A stretch of DNA of 64,000 nt, taken from NCBI RefSeq assembly GCF_030695125.1, contig NZ_JAUYTP010000008.1:248001-312000 (forward strand), read 5' to 3'. This DNA is from Allobosea sp. (GTDB lineage: Bacteria > Pseudomonadota > Alphaproteobacteria > Rhizobiales > Beijerinckiaceae). Under the pieces are notes generated by a model. The model saw nothing but the letters and a program-made list of their open reading frames with translations. It had not been told where the DNA came from and did no database searches. Positions 8,909-19,180 of this stretch are shown piece by piece. Each line of letters opens with the position of its first letter. Within the stretch, counting starts at the first letter, position 1. The position numbers and the translations under genes are program-made.

Positions 8909-10267
8909 TCAGCCGGTCGCCCTGGCCTCGCGTTCCAGCCGGGCGATGCCGCGATAGGCGAAGACCAGCGCCAGCACGCCGAAGGCGACGGCGCCGAGCG
9001 CCGAGCCGACCAGCGCGCCCTTGGGCCCGCCATACTGCGCGCCGAGCCAGGCCAGCGGCATCGTGCCGAGCGTGGCGCGCCCCCAGCTGAACAGCGTCGA
9101 CAGCAGCGGCATGCCGAGATTGTTGAAGGCGGCGTTGGCGACGAAGAGCAGCCCGACGAAGAGCCACATCGGCCCGGCGACGAGGCAGAAGAACATCAAC
9201 AGCTCGCCCGTCAGCCCGGTGGCGCCGAAGGCGCTCGCGATCGGCCCTCGCGCCAGCGCCAGGATCACCCCCGAGACGATGACGCAGCCGATCGCGAACT
9301 GGGCCGAGGCCGTCAGCCCGCCGCGCATCCGGTCGAAACGTCCCGCGCCCCAGTTCTGCGCCAGGATCGGCCCGACGGCGCCGGTCAGCGCAAACAGCAC
9401 CCCGAAGGCGACCGGCACGAGCCGGTCCATGATGGCGAGCGCGGCCATGGCGCCATCGCCGAAGCGGGCGAAGATGCCGGCGAAGACGGCGTTGGCGATC
9501 GGGTTGGAGAGGTTGGTCAGGATGGCCGGTCCCGCGATGGCGAGCGTGGCGCCCCCGTCCCGGCGCAGGGCGGCCAGGCTCGGCCGGGCGACCATGTCGT
9601 GGACGCGAATGGCCCCATACAGCCCGGTCGCGACGATGATGACGCGCGACATCACGATCGCCCAGGCCGCGCCGTCGGGCCCCAACCCGAAGCCGAAGAT
9701 CAGCAGCGGATCGAGCCCGGCCGTCGCGATGCCGCCGCCCAGCGTCACGAACATCGCCCGGCGCGCATCGCCGACGGCCCGCAGCACGCTCGACAGCCCC
9801 ATGCCGACCGCCATCAGGACATTGGAGGGCAGCACGATCCAGAGGAAGGAGAGCGCCACCGCATAGGCTTCGCCCCGGGCGCCGAGCAGGCGCAGGAGCC
9901 AGGGCAGGCAGGGCAGGGCGACGACCGTCAGCACGAGCGCCGCCAGCGCCATCAGCGTCAGCGTCGAGGCGGCGAGCCGCCGCGCCCCGGCGCGGTCCCC
10001 GGAGCCGAGCGCCCGCGCGGTGAGCGCCGCGACTGCGATCATCAGCCCGATATTGATGGAGATCATCAGGTAGAGCACAATCGTCGCGAAGCCGACGCCG
10101 GCCGTCGCTTCCGGCCGGCCGAGCCAGGACACGTAGAGCAGCGACAAAAGATCGACGACGAAGATCGCCATCAGGCCGATCGCGCCTGTCCCGGTCATCA
10201 CCGCGACATGCCCCATCAGCGAGCCGCTGACGAACAGGGCGGTGCTGGCGCCGGCCTTCGCGCTCAA
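8909..10267 (-). CDS. MATE family efflux transporter
   Basis: About 12 TM helices, two MATE repeats. Confidence 0.9.
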   Translation of the reverse strand: MSAKAGASTALFVSGSLMGHVAVMTGTGAIGLMAIFVVDLLSLLYVSWLGRPEATAGVGFATIVLYLMISINIGLMIAVAALTARALGSGDRAGARRLAASTLTLMALAALVLTVVALPCLPWLLRLLGARGEAYAVALSFLWIVLPSNVLMAVGMGLSSVLRAVGDARRAMFVTLGGGIATAGLDPLLIFGFGLGPDGAAWAIVMSRVIIVATGLYGAIRVHDMVARPSLAALRRDGGATLAIAGPAILTNLSNPIANAVFAGIFARFGDGAMAALAIMDRLVPVAFGVLFALTGAVGPILAQNWGAGRFDRMRGGLTASAQFAIGCVIVSGVILALARGPIASAFGATGLTGELLMFFCLVAGPMWLFVGLLFVANAAFNNLGMPLLSTLFSWGRATLGTMPLAWLGAQYGGPKGALVGSALGAVAFGVLALVFAYRGIARLEREARATG

Positions 10268-10549
10268 GCGGGGCTCCCGTCGCGCAGCCGGTCTGCGCCG
10301 ACTATCGGCGCCATCGGCAGGAAACTGGGGCGGGACATCTCGGCCATGCAGGCGTCATCCGGATCGATCGAGGAGGTCGCGGCGCAGGCGCAGCCGCCAT
10401 CGCCCCTGTCTAGGCTCGTCCGTGCGCGCAGGCGAGAGGCGATCTGCCGCTGGCGCCAGCCGCCGCCATGCGGGCAGCTCCGCGCCGGGCTTTCTTGACA
10501 TCGTCCGCGCCACGCCGAAAGAAGACGCCACGCCCACCGGATCGTTTTC

Positions 10550-11515
10550 GTGACCAAGCCGCCGCTCGACATCCTGCTCTGCGCGCCGCGTGGCTTCTGC
10601 GCCGGCGTCGTGCGCGCGATCGACGCCGTCGAGAAGGCGCTGACGCTGCATGGCGCGCCGGTCTATGTCCGCCACGAGATCGTTCACAACAAATACGTGG
10701 TCGAATCGCTGAAGCGGAAGGGCGCGGTCTTCGTCTCCGAACTGTCGCAGGTGCCCGATGCGACGCGGCCGGTGATCTTCTCCGCGCATGGCGTGGCGAA
10801 ATCCGTGCCCGCCGAGGCGCAGGCGCGCAATCTCTTCGCCATCGACGCGACCTGCCCGTTGGTGACGAAAGTCCATCGCGAGGCCGAGGTCCACCACAAG
10901 CGCGGGCGCCATATCCTGCTCGTCGGCCATGCCGGCCATCCCGAGGTGGTCGGCACCATGGGGCAGCTCCCGCCGGGGGCGATCACGCTGATCGAGACGC
11001 TCGAGGATGTCGCGGCGCTGGAGCCGCCCGCCGGCGCGCCGCTCGCCTTCGTCACGCAGACGACGCTCTCGGTGGACGACACGCGCGGCATCGTCGAGGC
11101 GCTGCAGGCGCGCTTTCCCGCGCTGATCGCGCCGCACAAGGAAGACATCTGCTACGCCACCACCAACCGCCAGGAGGCGGTGAAGCGCGTCGCCCCGCTG
11201 GTCGAGGCGCTGATCGTCGTCGGTTCGCCGAACTCCTCGAATTCCCAGCGCCTGCGCGAGGTTGCCGAGCGCGCCGGCTGCCCGGTGGCGCGCCTCGTGC
11301 TGCGCACCGACGAGATCGACTGGGCCGCCTTCGGCGCCATCCGCACGCTCGGCATCACGGCCGGCGCCAGCGCGCCCGAGGTTCTGGTCGAGGAAATCAT
11401 CGACGCGTTCGCGCAGCGCTACGAGGTCCGCGTCGAGACGGTCTCGACTGCCGACGAGAACGTCTTCTTCCCGCTGCCGCGCGCCCTGCGCGACGCTCCG
11501 GCCGCGGCCGAGTGA
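10550..11515 (+). CDS. ispH: 4-hydroxy-3-methylbut-2-enyl diphosphate reductase
   Basis: [39 protein letters not shown] motifs. Confidence 0.96.
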   Translation: MTKPPLDILLCAPRGFCAGVVRAIDAVEKALTLHGAPVYVRHEIVHNKYVVESLKRKGAVFVSELSQVPDATRPVIFSAHGVAKSVPAEAQARNLFAIDATCPLVTKVHREAEVHHKRGRHILLVGHAGHPEVVGTMGQLPPGAITLIETLEDVAALEPPAGAPLAFVTQTTLSVDDTRGIVEALQARFPALIAPHKEDICYATTNRQEAVKRVAPLVEALIVVGSPNSSNSQRLREVAERAGCPVARLVLRTDEIDWAAFGAIRTLGITAGASAPEVLVEEIIDAFAQRYEVRVETVSTADENVFFPLPRALRDAPAAAE

Positions 11516-11539
11516 GCGGCTCCTTCAGAAAGCGATCCC

Positions 11540-12505
11540 TTGGCCGTCTATACCGAAGTTCCCGATGACGAACTGGCCGCTTTCGTGGCGCGCTACGGCA
11601 TCGGCGACCTGCTCGCCGTGAAGGGCATCGCCGAGGGCGTCTCCAACTCGAATTTCCTCCTGCACACGACGCAGGCCTTCTTCATCCTGACGCTCTATGA
11701 GGAGCGCGTCGATGCCGCCGACCTGCCGTTCTTCATCGGTTTGATGGAGCATCTGGCCGATCGCGGTCTGATCTGCCCGCAGCCGGTGCGGATGCGCGAC
11801 GGGCAGGCCGTCGGCCGGCTGGCGGGCCGCCCGGCGGCGATCGTGACGTTCCTGGACGGCATGTCGGTGCGCCGGCCCAACGCCGCCCATTGCGCCGAGG
11901 TCGGGCGCGGGCTTGCCTTGCTTCACCAGGCGGGGGCGGATTTCCCGATGGCGCGCGCCAATGCACTGGCCGTGGCCGACTGGCGACCGCTGGCGGAGCA
12001 GGCCGGCGCGGCGGCCGACACGGTCTCGCCCGGCCTGTCGCGCCGCATCGCCGCCGAGATCGACGCACATGAGCGGCACTGGCCGCAGGACCTGCCGCGC
12101 GGCGTCATCCATGCCGATCTCTTCCCCAACAACGTCTTCTTCATCAAGGACCGGCTGTCGGGCCTGATCGACTTCTACTTTGCCTGCACCGACGCCTTCG
12201 CCTACGATCTGGCGATCTGCCTGAATTCCTGGTGCTTCGAGGCGGATTCCTCCTTCAATCTGACCAAGGGCCAGGCGATGCTCGCCGGCTACGAGAGCGT
12301 GCGCCCGCTGACTCAAGCCGAGATCGAGGCCCTGCCGCAGCTCTGCCGCGGCTCGGCGCTGCGCTTCCTGCTGACGCGCCTGGTCGACTGGCTCAACGTC
12401 CCGCCAGGCGCGCTGGTGCGACCGCTCGACCCGCTCGAATACGACCGCAAGCTCGTCTTCCACCAGCGCGTCGCCGACGCGCGCGACTACGGGCTGAGAC
12501 GATGA
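11540..12505 (+). CDS. thrB: homoserine kinase (type II, APH fold)
   Basis: [11 protein letters not shown] and [13 protein letters not shown]; located between ispH and rnhA. Confidence 0.92.
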   Translation: MAVYTEVPDDELAAFVARYGIGDLLAVKGIAEGVSNSNFLLHTTQAFFILTLYEERVDAADLPFFIGLMEHLADRGLICPQPVRMRDGQAVGRLAGRPAAIVTFLDGMSVRRPNAAHCAEVGRGLALLHQAGADFPMARANALAVADWRPLAEQAGAAADTVSPGLSRRIAAEIDAHERHWPQDLPRGVIHADLFPNNVFFIKDRLSGLIDFYFACTDAFAYDLAICLNSWCFEADSSFNLTKGQAMLAGYESVRPLTQAEIEALPQLCRGSALRFLLTRLVDWLNVPPGALVRPLDPLEYDRKLVFHQRVADARDYGLRR

Positions 12506-12963
12506 GCGGTGCGACCATGACTGACGCTGTGGAAGTCTGGACGGACGGCGCCTGCTCCGGAAACCCCGGCCCCGGCGGCTGGGGTGCGATCCTTTCCTAC
12601 AAGGGCACGCAGAAGGAGCTGTCGGGCGGCGAGGCGATGACCACCAACAACCGCATGGAGCTGATGGGCGCGATCGCGGCGCTGGAATCGCTGACGCGGC
12701 CCTGCACCGTCGCGCTCCACACCGACAGCCAGTATCTGCGCCAGGGCATCACCGCCTGGATCTTCGGCTGGAAGAAGAACGGCTGGAAGACCGCCGACCG
12801 CAAGCCGGTCAAGAACGAGGAACTCTGGAAGCGCCTCGACGCCGCGCTCAAGCAGCACAAGATCGAGTGGAAATGGGTCAAGGGCCATGCCGGCGACCCC
12901 ATGAACGAGCGCGCCGACGAACTGGCCCGCGCCGGCATGGCCCCGTTCAAGCCGGGGCGGTGA
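12502..12963 (+). CDS. rnhA: ribonuclease HI
   Basis: [42 protein letters not shown] overlap with thrB. Confidence 0.95.
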   Translation: MSGATMTDAVEVWTDGACSGNPGPGGWGAILSYKGTQKELSGGEAMTTNNRMELMGAIAALESLTRPCTVALHTDSQYLRQGITAWIFGWKKNGWKTADRKPVKNEELWKRLDAALKQHKIEWKWVKGHAGDPMNERADELARAGMAPFKPGR

Positions 12964-13087
12964 CGATCGCGGCCTGAGCACCGGGGCCGGACCCGCGCCC
13001 CATCCCTTCATTCGAATGGGGGATGTGCCGGCGGTGCTGCTACGCGACCCTGATCCGCTCCAGGTCGGGCGGCATGGAAAGCACGCG

Positions 13088-13441
13088 ATGAAGCACCTCT
13101 GCGTCCTGGCTCTGGCTCTCGCGGCCCCGCTGCCGGCCGTCGCGGAAGCCTTGTTCGTCTCCTGCGACAATGGACGACGCTGCGCACGCGCGCCCTGCCC
13201 GTCGCGGGACGTCGTCCTGTTGCCGTCGGGCAAGCGCTATGCGCTGACCGCCCCCCGCCTCGAGGATGTCTCGCCGGCCGATCTCCGACGGCTGGAGCAG
13301 GGGCATGGACTCTATGAGGGAACGATCGTCCTCGGCGGCATCGTCGAGGACGGGCCTCCGGTTCGGATCGTCGCCAGGCTGGTGGTCCGCGCCGCGACGG
13401 CACGGGAGGCGGCGCTGTGTCGCCGGAAGGCGTCGCGCTGA
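13088..13441 (+). CDS. small hypothetical exported protein
   Basis: Signal peptide MKHLCVLALALAAPLPAVAEA; four Cys in the mature region. Confidence 0.55.
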   Translation: MKHLCVLALALAAPLPAVAEALFVSCDNGRRCARAPCPSRDVVLLPSGKRYALTAPRLEDVSPADLRRLEQGHGLYEGTIVLGGIVEDGPPVRIVARLVVRAATAREAALCRRKASR

Positions 13442-13491
13442 CGTCCGATCGCGCCGCCGCGTTCGCGAAGAGGTCTTGCGTCGAAGCGGCC

Positions 13492-14490
13492 TCAGACCGC
13501 CAGCCGGTTGACGTCGATTCGCAGCGTGATGACGGCGCCGTCCTCGCTCCAGTCGCGCGTGACGCTGCCATTGAGTTGGGACTGCATGCTGCGCATCAGC
13601 ATCTTGCTGCCATAGCCGCTGGTCTCCGGCGGGGCGGTGATGCGCGGACCGCCATGCTCCGTCCAGACGAGGACGAGTTCCTCGCCATCGACGACGCAGG
13701 CGACGTCCAGCGTGCCGGACGCCGCCGACAGCGCCCCGTACTTCACCGAGTTGGTCGCCAGTTCGTGCAGCACCATGGCCAGCGACGTCGCGCCGCTCTC
13801 GCCGACCGACATGCGCGGCACCGAGACGCGGATGCGCCCGCTGAACGCGGCATCGTCGTTGTAGGGCGCCAGCAGGATGGTCAGCATGTCGCCCAGCAGC
13901 GCGCCGTTCTCCTTGCGCCCCGGCACCGGCCGGACGAGATCATGCGCCCGCCCCAGCGCCGAAAGCCGGCTGATCAGCTCGCCGGCCATATGCCCGGCCG
14001 AGGTGGCGGAGCGGGAGCTGATCGAGGTCAGGGCGGTGGCCATGCTCAGCAGGTTCTTGACCCTGTGGCTCATCTCGCCGGCGAGCAGTTCGTTGGCCTC
14101 CTCGGCCTGCTTGCGGCCGGTGACGTCGAGGAAGACGCCATACATGACGCGACCCTCGATGTCGGCGTCGTCGCCCTGGCCCCGCGCCGAGATCCATTTG
14201 ACCACGTCGCCGATCATGATCCGGAAATCGATTTCATAGGGCCCGACGATGGCGCGCGTCGCGGCGAAGGCTTCGCGCACCCGGTCGCGATCGGCGGGAT
14301 GGATCTTGGCCGAGAGCTCCTCGAACACCACGATCGGTGCGGGCGGCAGATCCCACATGTCGAAGCCGTGGCCGTCCATCGTGAACGCGTCGCTGTCGAC
14401 GTTCCACGACCACAGTGCGATTCCGGCGGCATCGATCGCCAGCCGGAGATGTCGGGGCGACCAGCGGGGCGGCTCGACGAGCGGCGCCAT
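13492..14490 (-). CDS. PAS domain sensor histidine kinase, HWE/HisKA_2 type
   Basis: EMSHRVKNLLSMATALTSIS H-box; LVLHELATNSVKYGAL N-box; EHGGPRI. Confidence 0.88.
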   Translation of the reverse strand: MAPLVEPPRWSPRHLRLAIDAAGIALWSWNVDSDAFTMDGHGFDMWDLPPAPIVVFEELSAKIHPADRDRVREAFAATRAIVGPYEIDFRIMIGDVVKWISARGQGDDADIEGRVMYGVFLDVTGRKQAEEANELLAGEMSHRVKNLLSMATALTSISSRSATSAGHMAGELISRLSALGRAHDLVRPVPGRKENGALLGDMLTILLAPYNDDAAFSGRIRVSVPRMSVGESGATSLAMVLHELATNSVKYGALSAASGTLDVACVVDGEELVLVWTEHGGPRITAPPETSGYGSKMLMRSMQSQLNGSVTRDWSEDGAVITLRIDVNRLAV

Positions 14491-14621
14491 TTTATCGAGT
14501 GCTTTCAATGAAGAAACCGCCAGGGCCGTATACGACAACGATGTATTACCATTATCGCGCTAAAATGCGTGAACTATATCGGTATCTGCCGGTTATGCTT
14601 TCCTAACGAGAGTTGTCGCAA

Positions 14622-15008
14622 ATGCCTGAAATTGTCGTTCTGATCGTGGATGACGAGCCCCTCATCAGGATGGACCTGGCCGACATGGTCAGGGACGCCG
14701 GCTATGCCGCGCTGGAAGCAGCCGATGCCGACGAGGCGATCAAGCTGCTCGAAACGCATCCGGCCATCCGCATCCTCGTCACCGATATCGAAATGCCGGG
14801 GTCGATGGACGGCCTTAAACTCGCCGCGGCCGTGCGCGAGCGCTGGCCGCCGGTGGCGATCATCGTGACCTCCGGTCGCATCCTTCCGGCCACCGCCGAA
14901 CTGCCGACCGCCACGGCCTTCCTTGGCAAGCCCTACAACAGCGCGAGCATGGCGGCTGCCCTCGGCAAGGCTGCCGAGACGGTCCGGCGCGCCGACGACG
15001 CCGCGTGA
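14622..15008 (+). CDS. stand-alone response regulator receiver protein
   Basis: VLIVDDEPLIRMDLADMV, VTDIEMPG, FLGKPY. Confidence 0.9.
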   Translation: MPEIVVLIVDDEPLIRMDLADMVRDAGYAALEAADADEAIKLLETHPAIRILVTDIEMPGSMDGLKLAAAVRERWPPVAIIVTSGRILPATAELPTATAFLGKPYNSASMAAALGKAAETVRRADDAA

Positions 15009-15053
15009 TAGCCCTCTGACGGGCGCCGCGCCGCGCGGTGCGAAACCCGCCCG

Positions 15054-16130
15054 TCAGATATAGGCGATGCCGTCCGTCTGCAGCATCTTGCGCTCGGCGG
15101 CGACGCCGAGCCCGTGGCGCAGCGTCACGACAGTGCCCGGCTGGGCGTCGGTGAAGCTGATCTCGGCGTCGAGCTGTTGGGCAATCGCCTTGACGATGCT
15201 CGTGCCGAGCCCGCCCTTCGTGTCTGCGGCGGTCGAAGGCATCCCGATGCCGTCATCGCTGACATTCAGCGCCCATTCGGTCTCGCCGGCGCGATAGGTC
15301 ACCTTGATCTTGCCGCCCTGGCCATCGGGATAGGCATGCTTGAGGGAGTTGATCACGAGCTCCGTGACGATGAGTCCGAGGCTGATCGACATGTCGGCAT
15401 CGACGGTGCTGTCGTCGATCTCGGTCTCGAGCATCAGCAGCGTGTGATCGGGGATCATCGAGGCCGCGATGCTGCGGCAGAGATTGGTCAGGTAACCCCG
15501 CAGAGGCACCCGCCCGAGTTGCGACGTCGCCAGCTGCTGCTGCAGCGAGGCGATCGACATCACCCGGCTATGGGCATCCTGCAGATGGCCCCGGGTTTCC
15601 TCCGACTGAACCTTGCGTGCGCTCTGCATCAGGATGCTGGCGATGATCTGCAGGCTGTTGGCGACGCGGTGCTGCAACTCCTGGAGCAGGATCGCCTTTT
15701 CGCGAAGCAGGTCGTCTTTCTGCTTTTCGCTGCGGCGGGCGTCGGTGACGTCGGTGACCGACAGCAGGATCTGGGCCTCCCCCGCCCCGGTATAGGCGAG
15801 CTTGTGAGCGTTGATGATCAGGCGCCGCGGATCGTTCGCGCCGCGTTGCAGGGTCATCTCATAGCCTTCCACCTCGGCGAAGCCCGAAGCCGTGGCTCTC
15901 AGAAGCCCGTCAAGCTGCGGCACTTTCCACTCGCCGGCCCCGATCATACCCATCTGCTGCCCGACGATACGGGCCGGATCGAGCTGAAAGGCGCGGCAGA
16001 AGGAGCGGCTGGCGACGACGACGGAGAGCTCCTGATCGAGGAGCAGGAGCGGAGCGTCGGATGTCGAAATGACCGCAAGGGCCAGCCCGAGGGCCAGTTC
16101 GGGCGGGGCCACGGTCGATGAGGGGGCCAT
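15054..16130 (-). CDS. PAS domain sensor histidine kinase, HisKA_2 type
   Basis: LLQELQHRVANSLQIIASIL H-box; LIVTELVINSLKHAYPDG N-box; SDDGIGMP. Confidence 0.88.
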   Translation of the reverse strand: MAPSSTVAPPELALGLALAVISTSDAPLLLLDQELSVVVASRSFCRAFQLDPARIVGQQMGMIGAGEWKVPQLDGLLRATASGFAEVEGYEMTLQRGANDPRRLIINAHKLAYTGAGEAQILLSVTDVTDARRSEKQKDDLLREKAILLQELQHRVANSLQIIASILMQSARKVQSEETRGHLQDAHSRVMSIASLQQQLATSQLGRVPLRGYLTNLCRSIAASMIPDHTLLMLETEIDDSTVDADMSISLGLIVTELVINSLKHAYPDGQGGKIKVTYRAGETEWALNVSDDGIGMPSTAADTKGGLGTSIVKAIAQQLDAEISFTDAQPGTVVTLRHGLGVAAERKMLQTDGIAYI

Positions 16131-16285
16131 GAATGGCCTTTATGACTGCCGTGAGCCTTCGGAGTGAAAGCGGAAACCACAGGTGTCACTGCGGATGTGG
16201 GCCGTCTCGACGGACGGACCTTCTCCTCGTTCGATCACTCTAGCACAACTGTGGGTGCAGCGCGGCACAATCGCACGGCAGGCCC

Positions 16286-16780
16286 TCAGGGCGAAGGGTG
16301 GCCATGCCCGGTCGCGGCCGCGCCATGCGGCATCAGTCTCAGCGCGCCCGCGATGATCAGGACCGCCGCCGGCAGCACCAGGTAACTCGCGTCGAGCGGG
16401 GTCTCGACGCTGGCCATGTCGGTCGCGAAATCGACGATCAGAAACACCAGGATCGCCTGGCAGAAGGTGCTCTTGAGCTCTCCCATCTCGCTCGGCTTGA
16501 TCCAGCCCGGCAGGCTGTGCGTGGCGAACACGCTCTCGTTGAGCACGAAGGAGGCCAGCACCTTCGTGCCGAGCAGCATGAGGATGATCGCAAACAGGCA
16601 TTCGTCGACCGTCTTCATGATCAGCGACACCGCGCTCTTGGCATGGTCCTGCGCGAGCATGGCGCGGGCGGCTGCGACGACATTCGCTCCGGCTTCACCG
16701 AGCAGGACGAGCGCGCCGCTCATCATGCCCAGGGCCGCCAGGGCGATGATCGCCCGAATGGCAAGGCTCGCTGCACGCAT
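16286..16780 (-). CDS. YqhA/UPF0114 family membrane protein
   Basis: VDECLFAIILMLLGTKVLASFV...LPGWIKPSEMGELKSTFCQAILVFLIVDF. Confidence 0.75.
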   Translation of the reverse strand: MRAASLAIRAIIALAALGMMSGALVLLGEAGANVVAAARAMLAQDHAKSAVSLIMKTVDECLFAIILMLLGTKVLASFVLNESVFATHSLPGWIKPSEMGELKSTFCQAILVFLIVDFATDMASVETPLDASYLVLPAAVLIIAGALRLMPHGAAATGHGHPSP

Positions 16781-16886
16781 TGTTTCGTCTCCCCCGTCAG
16801 CGCCTCACGTCCCTGCGGGGACCGGAACGGGATAGGGATCGAGGCGCGGCCCGTCCATGGCTTTCGCGCACCGCGCTCTCGGACTG

Positions 16887-17336
16887 TCAGCCCAGCGGCT
16901 GGCGATAGACGATGAAGCCGGACTTGTCGGCGACCTTGTCGTAGAGCGCCTGCGCCTGCGCGTTGCTCTCATGCGTCTGCCAGTAGACACGAAAGCACCC
17001 CTTGGCCTGCGCCATCTGCCTGCCCGCCTCGATCAGCGCCCGTCCCGCGCCGGTGCCGCGCGCTTCGGGCGCGGTGAACAGATCCTGCAGGTAGCAGATG
17101 TCCTTCGTGTTCCAGGTGGTGCGGTGGATCACCCAATGCACGAGGCCGATCAAAGCGCCCTCGCGCTCGGCCACGAAGCCGCCCATCGGCTCGGCACCGC
17201 CGGTCAGCCGCGCAAAGGTGGCATCGCTGATGTCGGACGCAATCGAGGCTTTGTAAAAAGTCAGGTAGCCCTGCCAGAGCGGGTCCCAGGCGGCGCGGTC
17301 ATCGGTGGTGAGCGGGCGGATGGTGAGGGCGGTCAT
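16887..17336 (-). CDS. GNAT family N-acetyltransferase
   Basis: YLQDLFTAPEARGTGAGRALIEAGRQMAQAKGCFRVYWQTHESNAQAQALYDKVADKSGF. Confidence 0.9.
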   Translation of the reverse strand: MTALTIRPLTTDDRAAWDPLWQGYLTFYKASIASDISDATFARLTGGAEPMGGFVAEREGALIGLVHWVIHRTTWNTKDICYLQDLFTAPEARGTGAGRALIEAGRQMAQAKGCFRVYWQTHESNAQAQALYDKVADKSGFIVYRQPLG

Positions 17337-17447
17337 GGCTTAGCTCCGGCAATGATCCCCAACGCTAAGGCGGGCCGCGCCGGCTGTCTCATGACGAAGC
17401 GAGATCGGATCGATCAGCGGTGGGAGAGGGGTGCGGGTGGGGCGAGC

Positions 17448-17473
17448 TTCTGCTTCCGACCCGTTGCGGACAT
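17448..17473 (+). repeat. Copy 1 of a short islet-bounding repeat
   Basis: ttctgcttccgacccgttgcggacat; same core as the copies at 18072 and 18526. Confidence 0.6.
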
Positions 17474-17565
17474 GTTTTGAACAGCGCCGCTTGATGCGAC
17501 GAACCCAACTTGTCGCTAGATGTGATATCGATCGAGCCAGCGAGACAGCCCTACAGCATTTCTCA

Positions 17566-18067
17566 TATGACGAACTCATCCTATCGCGTGTTTGGCACGC
17601 TGTTATGTTCATTACTGGCTGCGCTATCGCTCTATTGCGCCTCGCGGTTAGATTGGCTTGCTATCCCGCTCGCCCTATTCGCCATTTTATCAGCAATATC
17701 GGTTGGTCGTTACGCCGCTTTTGCCTTGATTATCGTGGCCGCTTTCGTGCTGGTCGGATATTTTTCGAATGCGTTTTACTTCATCGATTTTGCGGCTTCA
17801 CAGGTACGCGGGTTAGATGCGGCCAAGCTCGCCGGCAGTCATTCGATGAAAGGGCGCTATATTTTGAATAGCGGCTTCCTCGACGTTTCGCGGCATATTG
17901 CGGTGATTGAAGGCGATGCTGCAGACCTCGATGCCTTTCAACGCCAATCGTCGCTATATCTGACCGATCTAAGCCGAGGAGCCTGCAGAAACACAATCGT
18001 CCGGGTCACACAGCGTGCCACGGTCGTCGACTCGTCCTGTCAAGATGGTGCAGAGCGCAAGAATTAA
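17566..18067 (+). CDS. orphan multi-TM membrane protein, low GC
   Basis: MTNSSYRVFGTLLCSLLAALSLYCASRLDWLAIPLALFAILSAISVGRYAAFALIIVAAFVLVGYF; composition markedly lower in GC than neighbours; no family recognised. Confidence 0.6.
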
Positions 18068-18071
18068 ATGT

Positions 18072-18097
18072 CAGCTCCCGACCCATAGCGGACGGGA
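18072..18097 (+). repeat. Copy 2 of a short islet-bounding repeat
   Basis: cagctcccgacccatagcggacggga. Confidence 0.6.
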
Positions 18098-18107
18098 TGT
18101 ACGGCCC

Positions 18108-18506
18108 TCAGCAGTCACGTTGCCGCATAGATGGCGGGATGTAGAAGCTCGATGCGATGATAGGCGTGATCGCGGACGATGGATCATCTAACGGTCCGGC
18201 GCATGCCATTATCACGCCCGTCCTTCCAATTTGAGGAATCTGAGGGCATGAGCCTTGACGTTTTATCTTCAAAACAGAAGCATCAGAATTGCCACGAACT
18301 ATGGATACAATTCGTGCTTCAAACGCGAACTCAGCATTCTTTTCGAAAATGCTGACTACCATGACTTCAGCTATAAAATTACCTCTCAAGTATGAGGCGC
18401 TGCTGTGGAGATAGCCTGACGCTACCCTGCATGCGCTCGCTGGGGTCGAGACGGCGGCTGATGCTACAGCTAAGATGATCACATAAAGGATTCTTGCGAA
18501 CGCCAT
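18108..18506 (-). CDS. orphan small exported protein, low GC
   Basis: Signal peptide MAFARILYVIILAVASAAVSTPASA followed by CRVASGYLHSSASYLRGNFIAEVMVV...; no family recognised. Confidence 0.55.
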   Translation of the reverse strand: MAFARILYVIILAVASAAVSTPASACRVASGYLHSSASYLRGNFIAEVMVVSIFEKNAEFAFEARIVSIVRGNSDASVLKIKRQGSCPQIPQIGRTGVIMACAGPLDDPSSAITPIIASSFYIPPSMRQRDC

Positions 18507-18525
18507 ACGCACTCCACCTGTGTTT

Positions 18526-18553
18526 TGCCTGCTTCTGACCCATAGCCGACGGA
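18526..18553 (+). repeat. Copy 3 of a short islet-bounding repeat
   Basis: tgcctgcttctgacccatagccgacgga. Confidence 0.6.
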
Positions 18554-18593
18554 CGCGCCCCTCAGACGGATCACCCCCTCCCACACAGCAAAA

Positions 18594-18625
18594 AGCCCGC
18601 GCCACCCTTGCAGACGACGCGGGCT
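18594..18625 (-). terminator. Rho-independent terminator of the peroxiredoxin gene
   Basis: Minus strand agcccgcg...cgcgggct followed by tttt. Confidence 0.65.
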
Positions 18626-18645
18626 CGATGAGGGAACGCCTGCGC

Positions 18646-19131
18646 TCAGAGCTGCTTGAGCAGCGCCTCGGCGCCGGAGATCTCGGCCTTGCCCGGGCCT
18701 TCCTCGATGTTGAGCGCGGTGACGACACCGTCGTCGACGATCATCGAATAACGCTGCGAGCGGGTGCCCAGGCCGAAGCCCGAACCGTCGAGCGAGAGGC
18801 CGATCTCCTTGGCGAAATCGGCATTGCCGTCAGACAGGAATTCGATCACGCCGGCAGCGCCGGTGGCCTTGGCCCAGGCGTCCATGACGAAGACGTCGTT
18901 GGTGCTGGTCACCATGATCGCGTCGACGCCCTTGGCCGTGATCTCGGCGGCCTTCTCGATATAGCCGGGCAGGTGGTTCTTGTGGCAGGTCGGCGTGAAA
19001 GCGCCGGGAACCGCGAAGAGCACGACCTTCTTGCCCTTGAACAGATCGTCCGTGGTCTTGGCCGCCGGGCCGTCGGCCGTCATCAGCCGGAAGGTCGCCT
19101 GCGGAAGCTTGTCGCCCACCTTGATGGTCAT
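18646..19131 (-). CDS. peroxiredoxin (Prx5/AhpE-like)
   Basis: VPGAFTPTCHKNHLPGYIEKAAEITAKGVDAIMVTSTNDVFVMDAWAK. Confidence 0.92.
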   Translation of the reverse strand: MTIKVGDKLPQATFRLMTADGPAAKTTDDLFKGKKVVLFAVPGAFTPTCHKNHLPGYIEKAAEITAKGVDAIMVTSTNDVFVMDAWAKATGAAGVIEFLSDGNADFAKEIGLSLDGSGFGLGTRSQRYSMIVDDGVVTALNIEEGPGKAEISGAEALLKQL

Positions 19132-19180
19132 CGTGCCTGTTCTCCGTGAAGCCTGCGGCCAGCGCCGCAAGGCTGACGAA

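Noticed and set aside
8897-10498. 533-aa plus-strand ORF antisense to the MATE transporter
   Set aside because: Low-complexity R/Q/D/H-rich translation typical of an antisense frame
10264-10572. 102-aa minus-strand ORF upstream of ispH
   Set aside because: No recognisable domain, overlaps the ispH start region
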